From Chloroflexota bacterium (GTDB taxonomy: Bacteria; Chloroflexota; Limnocylindria; Limnocylindrales; CSP1-4), in NCBI GenBank assembly GCA_003158675.1, contig PMKN01000010.1, forward strand, positions 13,019 through 60,005: a stretch of 46,987 nt of DNA. The letters run 5' to 3'. The notes below the pieces were generated by a model, which was not told the DNA's origin, did no database searches, and worked only from the letters and a program-made list of their open reading frames with translations. A program made the position numbers and the translations under genes. Positions 33,510 through 42,640 of this stretch are shown here, in pieces (position 1 is the first letter of the stretch; each line of letters begins with the position of its first letter).

Positions 33510-34793
33510 ATGCACATTCCGGACGGCTACCTGGCACCGGCCGTGTCCCTCGCTCTGGCAATCCCGACCGTGCCGGTCTGGGGGCTGGCGACACAGCGGG
33601 TCAAGAAGGTCCTGAACAATCGGACCGTGCCACTGCTTGCGATCTTCTCTGCGCTCAGCTTCACGATCATGATGTTCAACATTCCGGTGCCGGGAGGAAC
33701 CACGGCGCATGGGGTGGGGGGGACTCTGATAGCGGTCGTGTTGGGGCCTTGGGCGGCGGTGATAGCCGTGAGCACGGCGCTGATACTCCAGGCGCTCTTC
33801 TTCGGCGACGGCGGAATCCTGGCGATATTCGCCAACTGCCTCAACATGGGCGTGATCTTGCCGTTCGTGGGCTATGGAACCTACCGCCTGGTCGCGGCGG
33901 GCGCCCCGACACTCTCGACCAGACGGGCCGTCGCCGCCGGCATCGGGGCATATGTAGGCATCTCTGTCTCGGCGCTGGCAGTTGGCATCGAACTGGGGAT
34001 CGAACCGATCCTGTTCTCCCAGAACGGGCATGCCCTGTACAGCCCTTACGGACTTACTGAAGCGATCCCCGCGATGTTGGCGGCGCATCTCTTCGGCGCC
34101 TCGATCGTGGAGGGCTTGATCACCGGCCTGGGGGTCGCGTACTTGCAGCGCCGCCATCCCGAGTACCTGACCGGCCTGCGCGGCATCTTTGCACCCGAGC
34201 AGGCGGTTCAGGGTCGGCCGGCGCAGCGCCCGCTGTGGCAGGTAGTGCTGGTCACTGTGGCCGCGGCGGTCCTGGTTCTTGGCGCCGTCGGCCTGGTGGA
34301 AGGCGGCGGCAATCCCGGTCGCATGTTCGGCGTCGATTGGTCGCGCGTCGACTGGCCGTCGGTCGCCAGCATGTTGCTGATCACCGCCATCGCCGGCCTG
34401 GTGCTCGTGCCGGCGGCAAGTCTGCTGCTGCCGCGCCCGATCAAGCGGATCGGGACGGCCTTCGTGGCGCTGGCCGTGGTCGCGCCGCTCGGCCTGGTGG
34501 CTCCCGGTTTTGCATACGGGGAGGGCGGCACCACAAGTGTGGAGGCTGCTTTCGGCTACGTTCCGGCCGGGTTGCAGAGCCTCTCGGGCATATTCGCCGC
34601 CCCGCTGTCCGGCTACAACGTGCCCTTGCCATTCTTCTCGGGCGCGAACGCGCCACTCTGGCACGCCGGCATCGGATACGAGATCTGCGGCGTTCTGGGC
34701 ATCCTTGCGGTGGGCGGCATTACCTACCTTCTAGCGCGGCTGCTGCGCAACGGCTCCACGCGGAGTCGGGCCGCATCGGATCTCGGCACGTGA
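33510..34793 (+). CDS. cbiM: Cobalt/nickel ECF transporter substrate-binding subunit CbiM, fused to a second membrane domain
   Basis: 427 residues. The start must be the ATG at 33510 because CbiM/NikM needs Met1-His2 as metal ligands; the protein opens MHIPDGYLAP, and AGAGGA lies just upstream (an in-frame earlier GTG at 33477 is not used). The S-component follows (GGTTAHGVGGTLIAVVLGPWAA, FGDGGILAIFANCLNMG). Residues about 245-427 add two membrane helices around an extracytoplasmic loop, like a fused CbiN/PDGLE region, although the PDGLE motif itself is missing (FGYVPAGLQSLSG stands there). Binds Co2+ or Ni2+ outside and works with CbiQ and CbiO. Confidence 0.92.
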   Translation: MHIPDGYLAPAVSLALAIPTVPVWGLATQRVKKVLNNRTVPLLAIFSALSFTIMMFNIPVPGGTTAHGVGGTLIAVVLGPWAAVIAVSTALILQALFFGDGGILAIFANCLNMGVILPFVGYGTYRLVAAGAPTLSTRRAVAAGIGAYVGISVSALAVGIELGIEPILFSQNGHALYSPYGLTEAIPAMLAAHLFGASIVEGLITGLGVAYLQRRHPEYLTGLRGIFAPEQAVQGRPAQRPLWQVVLVTVAAAVLVLGAVGLVEGGGNPGRMFGVDWSRVDWPSVASMLLITAIAGLVLVPAASLLLPRPIKRIGTAFVALAVVAPLGLVAPGFAYGEGGTTSVEAAFGYVPAGLQSLSGIFAAPLSGYNVPLPFFSGANAPLWHAGIGYEICGVLGILAVGGITYLLARLLRNGSTRSRAASDLGT

Positions 34794-35674
34794 CCGCCAT
34801 GGTTGCCGACAGTCGGGCCTCGGATGGACGCCGGGCCGCCGATGGACGCATCGGCTGGCTCGAGAAGACCGTCGGCGGCATCGCCGGCAGCGTCGAACGC
34901 GCCATCTTCACGGAGCGGCATGCGCGCTCGAAAGGCTGGCTGCAGCGACGCGATCCGCGGGCCAAGCTCGCCGGCTTCCTCGCCGCGGTGGTTGCCGCCA
35001 GCCTGGCGACTTCGATCGTGGGGCTCGCGCTTCTGTATGCCGCGACTCTGGCCGCCGCTCGGGCGAGCCGCGTGCCGTTCGGATTCTTCGTCAAGCGCGT
35101 CTGGCTCGGCATCCCGTTCTTCGCGGGGATTGTCGTCTTGCCTTCGATCTTCTTCGTACCGGGCGATAGGGTCTTCGATCTGGCCCTCGGATCGGTGCAC
35201 CTCGCGCCATCGTGGAACGGCCTGGTCGGAGCCGGGCTCTTCGTCAGCCGAGTGGGTGTTTCAGTGTCGCTAGCCGTGCTGCTGGTGCTCACGACCCCAT
35301 GGGCCAGCCTGCTCAAGAGCCTTCGGGCGCTGCACACGCCCCAGGTCTTCGTGCTCGTCCTGTCGATGACCTATCGCTACATCTTCCTGTTCCTCCACAC
35401 GGCCAACGGCATCCTGATGGCGCGCAAGAGCCGCGTCGTGGGCCGGACCAGCGGAGTCGAGCAGCGACGCTGGATCACCGGCACTATGGGCAACCTGATG
35501 AGTCGGTCCTTCAAGATGAGCAACGACGTCTACGCCGCCATGCTGGCTCGCGGCTTCACGGGCGAGCTGCGCGTCTACTCCGATTTCCGAATGCGCCCGG
35601 CCGATTGGGCCGGTCTGGCCGGCGCGCTGGCGGTGTCGTTGGCGGCCGTCCTGGTCTCGGGAGTGCGGGGTTGA
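34790..35674 (+). CDS. cbiQ: ECF transporter transmembrane subunit CbiQ
   Basis: 294 residues. Coupling subunit between CbiM and the ATPase. The GTG at 34790 overlaps the cbiM stop; ATG 34799 is an alternative. Long N terminus (about 60 residues) before RRDPRAKLAGFLAAVVAAS. Membrane helices follow, with RYIFLFL and the coupling helices ending in the EcfT-type motif AAMLARGFTGE. It shares the operon with cbiM and cbiO. Confidence 0.93.
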   Translation: MTAMVADSRASDGRRAADGRIGWLEKTVGGIAGSVERAIFTERHARSKGWLQRRDPRAKLAGFLAAVVAASLATSIVGLALLYAATLAAARASRVPFGFFVKRVWLGIPFFAGIVVLPSIFFVPGDRVFDLALGSVHLAPSWNGLVGAGLFVSRVGVSVSLAVLLVLTTPWASLLKSLRALHTPQVFVLVLSMTYRYIFLFLHTANGILMARKSRVVGRTSGVEQRRWITGTMGNLMSRSFKMSNDVYAAMLARGFTGELRVYSDFRMRPADWAGLAGALAVSLAAVLVSGVRG

Positions 35675-35712
35675 CCGGGGCGGCGGTGACCGGCGCCCCG
35701 GTGGGAGAAGCG

Positions 35713-36543
35713 GTGGATCCGGGCGAGCCGATCTTCCGGTTGCGCGGAGTGGAGTATTCGTACGCCGGCCGTCAGACCGCTCTCGAGGGCGTGGACCTGG
35801 AGATCTGGGCGGGCGAACGGGTCGCGCTGCTGGGCGCGAACGGCAGCGGCAAATCCACGCTCCTCAAACTGCTGGACGGCATCCTGGCGCCGACCGCCGG
35901 TAGCCTGCGGGCCCTGGGCCTGGATATCGCCGCGGTCGCGGCCGGCCTTGAAGCATTCACCTTCCACCGCCAGGTCGGTCTGGTCTTCCAGGATCCGGAC
36001 ATCCAGTTGTTCAGCGCCACGGTCCTGGACGATGTCGCGTTCGGGCCGCTCCAGCTGGGGTTGGCCCAGGACGAGGTTGCCGAGCGCTGCGAGGAGGCGC
36101 TGGCAGCGATGGAGATCGGACATCTCGCCGACCGCGCGCCGTTCGAGCTTTCGGGCGGGGAGAAGAAGCGCGCTGCCATCGCCTCGGTCCTGTCCCTCCG
36201 GCCCGAGGTCGTGCTGCTGGACGAGCCCACCGCGTCGCTGGACCCGCGGACGAAATGGCTGCTCGTCGACCTCATCCAGAGAATGGGCGATGCCGGCCGC
36301 TCCCTGGTCATCGCCACTCATGAGCTTGACATCGTGCCCCTGATCGCCGACCGAGTCGTGGTGTTGAACGAGCACGGAAGGGTCGTGGCGGACGGAGCGC
36401 CGGGCTCGATCCTGAGCGACGTGGACCTTCTTCTGAGCGTCAACCTGATCCACGAGCACCTTCACCGTCACGGCGCGACTCGCCACTCTCATCCCCACGA
36501 GGCCGCCGACGATGTGCATTCCCACGTTGCCAACCTGACGTGA
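35713..36543 (+). CDS. cbiO: ECF transporter ATP-binding subunit CbiO
   Basis: 276 residues from GTG 35713 (GGGAG 5 bases upstream); a TTG at 35671 overlapping the cbiQ stop would add 14 residues. ABC ATPase motifs: Walker A GANGSGKST (K47), Q loop GLVFQDPDIQLF, signature LSGGEKKR, Walker B VVLLDEPTASLDP, H-loop ATHELD. The C-terminal 30 residues are His-rich (HEHLHRHGATRHSHPHE), likely a metal-binding tail that fits a Ni/Co importer. No cobalamin synthesis or urease gene lies nearby. Confidence 0.95.
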   Translation: MDPGEPIFRLRGVEYSYAGRQTALEGVDLEIWAGERVALLGANGSGKSTLLKLLDGILAPTAGSLRALGLDIAAVAAGLEAFTFHRQVGLVFQDPDIQLFSATVLDDVAFGPLQLGLAQDEVAERCEEALAAMEIGHLADRAPFELSGGEKKRAAIASVLSLRPEVVLLDEPTASLDPRTKWLLVDLIQRMGDAGRSLVIATHELDIVPLIADRVVVLNEHGRVVADGAPGSILSDVDLLLSVNLIHEHLHRHGATRHSHPHEAADDVHSHVANLT

Positions 36544-36644
36544 TTTGCGATCCCTGAAGGGCGGCTTCGGCCGGGGTGGGGTCGCCCGCCGCCCCCGACC
36601 GGGGGAGGTCCAATTGGTGGGTGACGCACCCGTTCGACCGAGGC

Positions 36645-36650
36645 CACAAT
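36645..36650 (+). promoter_or_regulatory. -10 box CACAAT before the GGDEF gene
   Basis: CACAAT ends eight bases before the ATG at 36659, which has no Shine-Dalgarno. GTGACG at 36621-36626 could be a -35 box with an 18-nt spacer. Confidence 0.4.
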
Positions 36651-36658
36651 TCCCCATC

Positions 36659-39301
36659 ATGCAGAGCAGTTCGTCCGATCGCGACGCCGTCCGGGTCGGG
36701 ACCTTCGCTCCGGTGGTCGTTGCGCCGGATCCGTCCGAGTCGCCTGTCTCCGGGAATCAGATCCTCGACAGCGAAGCCGAGCGAGCCGCCCGGTCGCGCC
36801 TGTTCGACGAGGTTCTGGCGGCCGTCGAGCAGGTACTGGCCGCCGATGGCGTCGCCTTTTGGGGCGAGGATGCCGACCATTCGCTCGAGCTGGCTGCCAG
36901 CCGCTCGATTCCGAGCGACTTGCTGGCCATCCTCGATCGGACCGTCATCGTGTCGCTCCAGTCGATCATGCAGCGCTGGCCCGACAGTCCCCTGGTCGCG
37001 ATTCCGCTGGAGGATCCGGCCAATCCCATCGCCGAGGAGATCCGCTCTATCGCCCAGGAGCGCGGGATAGTAGGCCTGGCGGGGGTCCCGTGCCGGATGG
37101 CCGGCGAGATGCTCGGCTTGCTCCTGGTGGTTCACCGGATCCCGCACCCGTGGTCTGTCCGAGACCTCGGCCTCACAACCGGCTTTGCCGGACAGCTGGC
37201 GACGGCGATGGAGAACTCGCGGCTCTACGCCTCGGTGCGGTTGCTCGCCAGCAGGCTCACCGCGATCCACGAGCTGAGCCTGCGACTGGCGGAGCTGCGC
37301 GACGTTGACTCGATCGCCGAAGCGATAGTGGCGCAAGTGGGCCGCCTGGTCGATTGCGACACCGTGCGTGTCTACATGCGCGACCCGACCGGTGGTCACT
37401 ACAAGCCCGTGGCAGCTTCGGGCACGTTCGTGGGCATCGCCTCGCCGCCGCTGGAGGCGCTAACTTCGGTCCACGCCGAGACACTGCCGGGCTGGGTGGC
37501 GAAGCGCAACGAGGCCGTGATCGTGGCCGACGCTTCGGTCGAGCGGCGGTCCATCTTCCGATCCGTCTTTGGCCCCGAGTCGATCCTGGCAGTCCCGATG
37601 GCATATGGCGACGAGGTGCACGGCGTCCTGGTCGTCTCCAAGGCGGGCGCGAACCGATACGGCCCGGACGATGAGGGGGCGCTCTCCACCTTCGGCAGGT
37701 ACGCGGGTCAGGCGATCGCGAACGCCGGCAACATCGAACGCCTGGAGACCCAGCGCAAGACGCTCGAACGCCAGCTGGCGGGTGAGCGACAGCTGCTGGC
37801 CATGAACGAGCAACTCGTTTCGACCCTGGAACCGCGGCAGGTTCTGGAGCAGATCGCCGACACGATCGGGAGTGTGGTCCGCTACGACCGCCTGACGATC
37901 TACCGACACGTGCGCGAGACGGGCAGCATCGAGGCCGTCTTGTCGCGCGTACACGCAGGGGAGGAGGTCGTGACCGATGCCGGGCAGCCCGGTCTGGACG
38001 AAGGACTCACGAGCTGGGTCATCGGCCGAGGCGACGCGGTCTGCGCCAACGACGTGGCGGACGGAGTGCTGGCAGGCCCGTTGGACGCCGGCTTGGCACC
38101 CGGGCCGGGTATGCCTGCCGGGGACGACGGTGGGGCGCAGACGGGGGGAGCGGGAGCGCACGAGCGGATCGCCCGCAACATCATCGTCGTCCCGCTCCGA
38201 GTCCGCGGTGAGGTGGTCGGAAGCCTGAACCTGACCCGCGTCGGTGGCCCGGGGGCGCATTTCAGCGAGCCCGAATTCGAGCTGAGCAAGCTATTCGCCG
38301 GCCAGGCGTCGATCGCGCTCCAAAACGCGGAGGCCCACGTAACGGTCTCCACACGGGCGGACCTGGATGCCCTTACCGGGCTGCGGAACCACGGCACATT
38401 CCAGCGTGACCTGCAGGCCCTGATCGACGCGGGAGAGCGGTTCTCGCTGCTTATGCTCGACCTCGACTCGTTCAAGGCCTTCAACGACACGTACGGCCAT
38501 CCGGCCGGCGACACGCTGCTCCAGACGGTGGGGCGCGCCATCGTCGGGGCAACCCGCCAGAACGATCGGGCATACCGGTACGGCGGCGACGAATTCGCCG
38601 TGCTGCTGCTCGGCGCAAGCAGCAGGACGGCCAACGAAGTGGCTGGCCGAATCCGGGTCGCGGTCCGGGCCGCGGTCAGAGTCTCGCCGATAGCCGTCGT
38701 GGTGCCCTTTGGCGCTTCTGTGGGAGTTGCTCACTGGCCGGCCGACGGACCTACCAAAGCCGAGCTGGTGGGCGCCGCAGACGCGGCCCTGTACGAGGCG
38801 AAGCGGCGCCGGGTCGAGTTGGGAGGTCGCGACAGACCTGCTGGGGACCTGCCCGGGGCCAGGTCGGGGGGCATCCTGGACGCGGCTCGTGATTTGCTGG
38901 GGGCGTCGACGGCAGATCAGGTGGCGGCCGTCATCTTGCGCCACGCGACCGCGGCCGTGGGTTCCACGGACGGAATGGTCGCGATCCTGACGGGCGGCGA
39001 CGGCGATGCCATGACCAAGCTCGCCGGAATGGGAGCGTATGCGGGGGAAATCCCGCCGATCGTTCGCGACGAAGGGTTCTGGGGGCGCCTCTGGGCCAGC
39101 GCCAGCGTCCTGACCGAGGAGCAGGACGGCTGCGTCTTGCTCGGCCTCCCGATTTCTGTCGACGGCCAGCTGGTGGGGTTGCTGGGGGTGTGCCTGCCTC
39201 CCGCCGCGGTCGTCTCGCAGGAAAGGCTGAGGCTGCTCGACCATCTCTGCGCCATGGCAGGTGCGGCCGCTCAGCGTGTGTCCGTGGTGGCCGCCTCCTG
39301 A
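36659..39301 (+). CDS. GAF-rich diguanylate cyclase
   Basis: 880 residues. Three GAF-type domains (about 35-185, 195-355, 375-565), a GGDEF domain (about 570-730) and a fourth GAF-like domain (about 745-880). The active site is intact (G642-G-D-E-F646), the start motif LDALTGLRNHGTFQRDL is present, and the inhibitory I-site R633-Q-N-D636 lies five residues upstream, so it should make cyclic di-GMP and feel product inhibition. The third GAF contains a Gly/Pro-rich insert (AGLAPGPGMPAGDDGG). No membrane segment, so it is cytosolic. ATG at 36659 is preferred because a -10 box precedes it; the frame is open to 36545. No EAL/HD-GYP partner is adjacent. Confidence 0.92.
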   Translation: MQSSSSDRDAVRVGTFAPVVVAPDPSESPVSGNQILDSEAERAARSRLFDEVLAAVEQVLAADGVAFWGEDADHSLELAASRSIPSDLLAILDRTVIVSLQSIMQRWPDSPLVAIPLEDPANPIAEEIRSIAQERGIVGLAGVPCRMAGEMLGLLLVVHRIPHPWSVRDLGLTTGFAGQLATAMENSRLYASVRLLASRLTAIHELSLRLAELRDVDSIAEAIVAQVGRLVDCDTVRVYMRDPTGGHYKPVAASGTFVGIASPPLEALTSVHAETLPGWVAKRNEAVIVADASVERRSIFRSVFGPESILAVPMAYGDEVHGVLVVSKAGANRYGPDDEGALSTFGRYAGQAIANAGNIERLETQRKTLERQLAGERQLLAMNEQLVSTLEPRQVLEQIADTIGSVVRYDRLTIYRHVRETGSIEAVLSRVHAGEEVVTDAGQPGLDEGLTSWVIGRGDAVCANDVADGVLAGPLDAGLAPGPGMPAGDDGGAQTGGAGAHERIARNIIVVPLRVRGEVVGSLNLTRVGGPGAHFSEPEFELSKLFAGQASIALQNAEAHVTVSTRADLDALTGLRNHGTFQRDLQALIDAGERFSLLMLDLDSFKAFNDTYGHPAGDTLLQTVGRAIVGATRQNDRAYRYGGDEFAVLLLGASSRTANEVAGRIRVAVRAAVRVSPIAVVVPFGASVGVAHWPADGPTKAELVGAADAALYEAKRRRVELGGRDRPAGDLPGARSGGILDAARDLLGASTADQVAAVILRHATAAVGSTDGMVAILTGGDGDAMTKLAGMGAYAGEIPPIVRDEGFWGRLWASASVLTEEQDGCVLLGLPISVDGQLVGLLGVCLPPAAVVSQERLRLLDHLCAMAGAAAQRVSVVAAS

Positions 39302-39332
39302 CGGTCCTCTGTCCGGCCCGGCCGCGATGCGG

Positions 39333-39338
39333 TAAGAT
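39333..39338 (+). promoter_or_regulatory. -10 box TAAGAT upstream of ffh
   Basis: GGTAAGAT, 89 nt before the ffh ATG. It would start the ffh-DUF3352-rpsP run. Confidence 0.5.
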
Positions 39339-39427
39339 CCGCAGGCTTTCGGTGCCGCCAGAATCCGCGGCCCAACGCCGGGCCCAATCCTCGGACCGGC
39401 GAGACGGATCGGGAGTCCACTCCTCCG

Positions 39428-40762
39428 ATGTTCGACGCGCTGAGCGAGCGGCTGCGCAAGACGCTGGGAGCCCTCACGGGTCGCGGGCGCGTCAGCGAAG
39501 CCGACGTCGACGCCGCCATGCGCGAAGTCCGCCTGGCGTTGCTCGAGGCGGACGTCAACTTCAAGGTCGTAAAGGACTTCGTGGCGCGGGTCCGCGAGCG
39601 CGCGACCGGTGCCGAGATTCTGGCCAGCCTGACCGCCGGACAGCAGGTCGTCAAGATCGTCAACGAGGAGCTGGTGGCGCTCCTATCCGCGGGCGATCGC
39701 ACCTTCCACCTCAGCGGGTCGCCTTCTGTGATCGTGCTGGTCGGCCTGCAGGGCTCGGGCAAGACGACCAGCGCCGCCAAGCTCGCCCGCCACATCGTCA
39801 AGCAGGGCCGCCGGCCCATCCTCGTCGCCGCCGACCCGTACCGCCCGGCTGCCGCGGATCAGCTCGAAACCCTGGGCAGGTCTCTGGACCTGCCCGTCTA
39901 CCGCGCCCAGACCGGCACCACCGTCCTCGCCATCGCCAGAGGCGGCCTCGAGGCCGCCCGCAAACAGGTCCGCGATACTGTGATCGTCGACACCGCCGGC
40001 CGCCTCACCGTTGACGACGCTCTGATGAAGGAGATCGCCGACCTCACGGCCGCCATCAAGCCGGCTGAGACGCTCCTCGTCGTCGACGCCATGACGGGCC
40101 AGGAAGCGGTCCACGTGGCCCAGGCCTTCGCGGCCGCCGTGCCGGTGACCGGGCTGATCCTGACCAAGATCGACGGCGACGCTCGCGGCGGCGCCGCCCT
40201 GAGCATCTCAGCCGTGACTGGCCTGCCAGTGAAGTTCCTGGGCACCGGCGAGAAGACCGACGCTCTCGAGCCGTTCTACCCGGACCGCCTGGCCGGCCGA
40301 ATCCTGGGCATGGGCGACGTCCTGACGCTGATCGAGCGGGCCCAGGAGACATTCGACGAGAAGCAGGCCATCCAGATGGCCGAGAAGCTGCGCAAGAACA
40401 GCTTCACCCTGGACGACATGCTCCAGCAGATGGAGCAGGTCTCGAAGATGGGCCCGATGGGACAGATCTTCGAGATGATCCCGGGTCTCGGGGGCATGGC
40501 CAAGCAAGCCCAGGCCGCTGTCGATCGAGGCGACCTCAAACACGTCCAGGCGATCATTCGATCGATGACACCCGCGGAGCGGCGCGACCCCAACGGCATC
40601 CTCAACGGCTCGCGCCGGCGACGGATCGCGAACGGCTCGGGCACCCGCCTCCAGGACGTGAACCAACTCGTCAAGCAATTCACCGAACTTCAGAAGATGA
40701 TGAAGCAGATGTCCGGCGGGAGACTCCCGCGGCGCATCCCCGGCTTGCCGGGTCAGGGTTAA
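39428..40762 (+). CDS. ffh: Signal recognition particle protein Ffh
   Basis: 444 residues. Binds 4.5S RNA and signal sequences and targets ribosomes to the membrane with FtsY. N domain (SERLRKTLGALTGRGRVSEADVDAA), G domain with GLQGSGKTTSAAKLARH, VDTAGR, and TKIDGDARGG, then the M domain (NSFTLDDMLQQMEQVSKMGPMG, RRIANGSGTRLQDVNQLVKQF) that binds RNA and signal peptide. Starts at ATG 39428 after a leader of about 80 nt. It opens the ffh-rpsP-rimM-trmD-rplS cluster common in bacteria. Confidence 0.97.
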   Translation: MFDALSERLRKTLGALTGRGRVSEADVDAAMREVRLALLEADVNFKVVKDFVARVRERATGAEILASLTAGQQVVKIVNEELVALLSAGDRTFHLSGSPSVIVLVGLQGSGKTTSAAKLARHIVKQGRRPILVAADPYRPAAADQLETLGRSLDLPVYRAQTGTTVLAIARGGLEAARKQVRDTVIVDTAGRLTVDDALMKEIADLTAAIKPAETLLVVDAMTGQEAVHVAQAFAAAVPVTGLILTKIDGDARGGAALSISAVTGLPVKFLGTGEKTDALEPFYPDRLAGRILGMGDVLTLIERAQETFDEKQAIQMAEKLRKNSFTLDDMLQQMEQVSKMGPMGQIFEMIPGLGGMAKQAQAAVDRGDLKHVQAIIRSMTPAERRDPNGILNGSRRRRIANGSGTRLQDVNQLVKQFTELQKMMKQMSGGRLPRRIPGLPGQG

Positions 40763-40776
40763 GAGGGAGGTCCGAA

Positions 40777-42600
40777 ATGGATCAGCAGCAGTACCCGCCT
40801 CAGGCTCCTCAGGCGCCTGAGCCGCAGCCGCCATACCCCTACGGTGTGCCTCAGGGCATGCCGCCGGTCGTTGCGCAGGGACGTCTGGAGCCCATCGGCG
40901 AGAGCTGGGCCACTGGAGTGGGTCCGGTCAGACTTGGCGCCGGATCCAGCCGGTTCCGCTGGGCCGTCGCCCTCGGCATGGTCATGGTCGTCGCGCTCGT
41001 TACCGCCGGCGGGGCATATGTCCTGTCGGGTGCCGGCGGGGCGGCGAAATCGCTCACCGCCGCCAGCGCACCCAAGTCCACGGTCATGTTCATGGACCTG
41101 CGCATCGATCTGCCAGGCGACCAGCACCAGAAGCTGGCCGACTTCATGAGCCACTTCCCCGGCTTCGCGGACCGGGCCCAGTTCGATAGCGCCTACGACG
41201 AGATCCTCAACAAGATCACCGGTTCGATCTCGCCGGACTTCACGTACACCTCGGCATTCAAGAGTTGGGCGACGGGCGAACTATCGATTGCAATCACGAA
41301 TCTAGGGTCGGGGCTCACCGTGGCTCCGGAGCCGACCGTGCCGTTGCCTGAGGGGACGTCGGAGAGCGGCGATCTGATCGTGTCGCTCAAGGACCGCGCA
41401 GCGGGTGAGGCGTGGGTCGGCACAGAAGCCTCCAAGGTGGGGCTGACGTTCACCGCCCAGGACTACGCCGGCACCAAGCTATATGTGTCCAACACGACCG
41501 ACTCGAGCGGGCGCCTCACCGCCGCCTACGCATTCACGGACAAGGTTCTTCTGCTCGGCACGGTCGATGCCGTCAAGGCCAGCCTCGATGCCCCGGCCAA
41601 CGGCTCTCTCGCTGACAACCCCAACTACCAGGCTGCCATGAGCTCGCTGTCCGGCGACAGCATCGCCAGCTACTACGTCGATATCCCGACCGTCATTAAG
41701 TCTGAGATGGCCGGCTTGTCCGGAGTCGTCGGGTTCTCGGCATCGGGCCTGAACATCGACAGTCTGAACATGCCCGCCTGGATGACTGGATCTGTTCGAG
41801 CCGAGTCGGACCACATGACGGTCGAGTGGAAGGTGCCCAAAGGCAAGGACGCAGCTACCGACGGCAACCATGAGTCGGTCGTGGCAAGCGAATTGCCGGC
41901 GTCGACTATCGGCGTGTTCGAACTGCATTCCGTCGGCCAGACGGTGAACAAGGGCCTCACGGCAATGGAGGCGGTGCCGGCAGAGGCTTCTCCCGCGGCC
42001 GAGATCAAGGATGCCCTCGACAAGGTTGGTGGGCTCGACTGGGTCGGCGACGCCGACTTCGTGCTGACCAAGACCGGATCGGACTATGGCGGCGGGGTCG
42101 TGGTGGTGACGACTGACAGCGCCACGGCGACCGCGAAGAAGGCCATGATCACCAACCTGGTCGCCCTGGGCGGCGGCAGCCTCGGTCTCACCTCGACGGA
42201 CGAGACGTACAAGGGCACGACGATCACGAAGGTCCACATACCGGATGACGCCGGAATGTCGCTTGGCAACCAGGACTTCACCATCGCCGCCAAGGGCAAC
42301 CTCATCGTGACCGGCTACGGAGACGCGTTCGTCAAATCCGTGATCGACACAACCTCGGACACCTCGCTCGCCGCTCAGTCCACGTACAAGTCCGTCATGG
42401 CGGCCGCCGGAACCTCCAACATGGGCTACGGCTACTTCGACATCTCGGCCGTGGCCGACGACATCGCCAAGACCTTCTCGGGCAGCACGTCGGGCTACGA
42501 CCTCAACTACAAGCCATACGTCGATCACATCGGGGGCGCTGCCTTCACCGTGGTCGATGGCAGCACAGTCACCTTGCGTTTCATCATTACGGCCAAGTAG
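40777..42600 (+). CDS. DUF3352 membrane-anchored protein
   Basis: 607 residues. The first 60 are Pro/Gln-rich and cytosolic; one membrane helix (WAVALGMVMVVALVTAGGAYVLSG, about 66-89) precedes a large outside domain of repeated alpha/beta character (SKVGLTFTAQDYAGTKLYV, GTTITKVHIPDDAGMSL). DUF3352 proteins have no established function that I know of. Start ATG 40777 with GAGGGAGG eight bases upstream; 14 bp after ffh, 40 bp before rpsP, so it is in the same transcription unit. Confidence 0.82.
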   Translation: MDQQQYPPQAPQAPEPQPPYPYGVPQGMPPVVAQGRLEPIGESWATGVGPVRLGAGSSRFRWAVALGMVMVVALVTAGGAYVLSGAGGAAKSLTAASAPKSTVMFMDLRIDLPGDQHQKLADFMSHFPGFADRAQFDSAYDEILNKITGSISPDFTYTSAFKSWATGELSIAITNLGSGLTVAPEPTVPLPEGTSESGDLIVSLKDRAAGEAWVGTEASKVGLTFTAQDYAGTKLYVSNTTDSSGRLTAAYAFTDKVLLLGTVDAVKASLDAPANGSLADNPNYQAAMSSLSGDSIASYYVDIPTVIKSEMAGLSGVVGFSASGLNIDSLNMPAWMTGSVRAESDHMTVEWKVPKGKDAATDGNHESVVASELPASTIGVFELHSVGQTVNKGLTAMEAVPAEASPAAEIKDALDKVGGLDWVGDADFVLTKTGSDYGGGVVVVTTDSATATAKKAMITNLVALGGGSLGLTSTDETYKGTTITKVHIPDDAGMSLGNQDFTIAAKGNLIVTGYGDAFVKSVIDTTSDTSLAAQSTYKSVMAAAGTSNMGYGYFDISAVADDIAKTFSGSTSGYDLNYKPYVDHIGGAAFTVVDGSTVTLRFIITAK

Positions 42601-42640
42601 GCCGCCCGCGCAGTCAGGATCAGGAGGAGCAAGCTCGCAC

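Noticed and set aside
33411-34664. Minus-strand ORF of 417 codons
   Set aside because: Antisense to cbiM; Arg/His/Gln-rich shadow with no domain.
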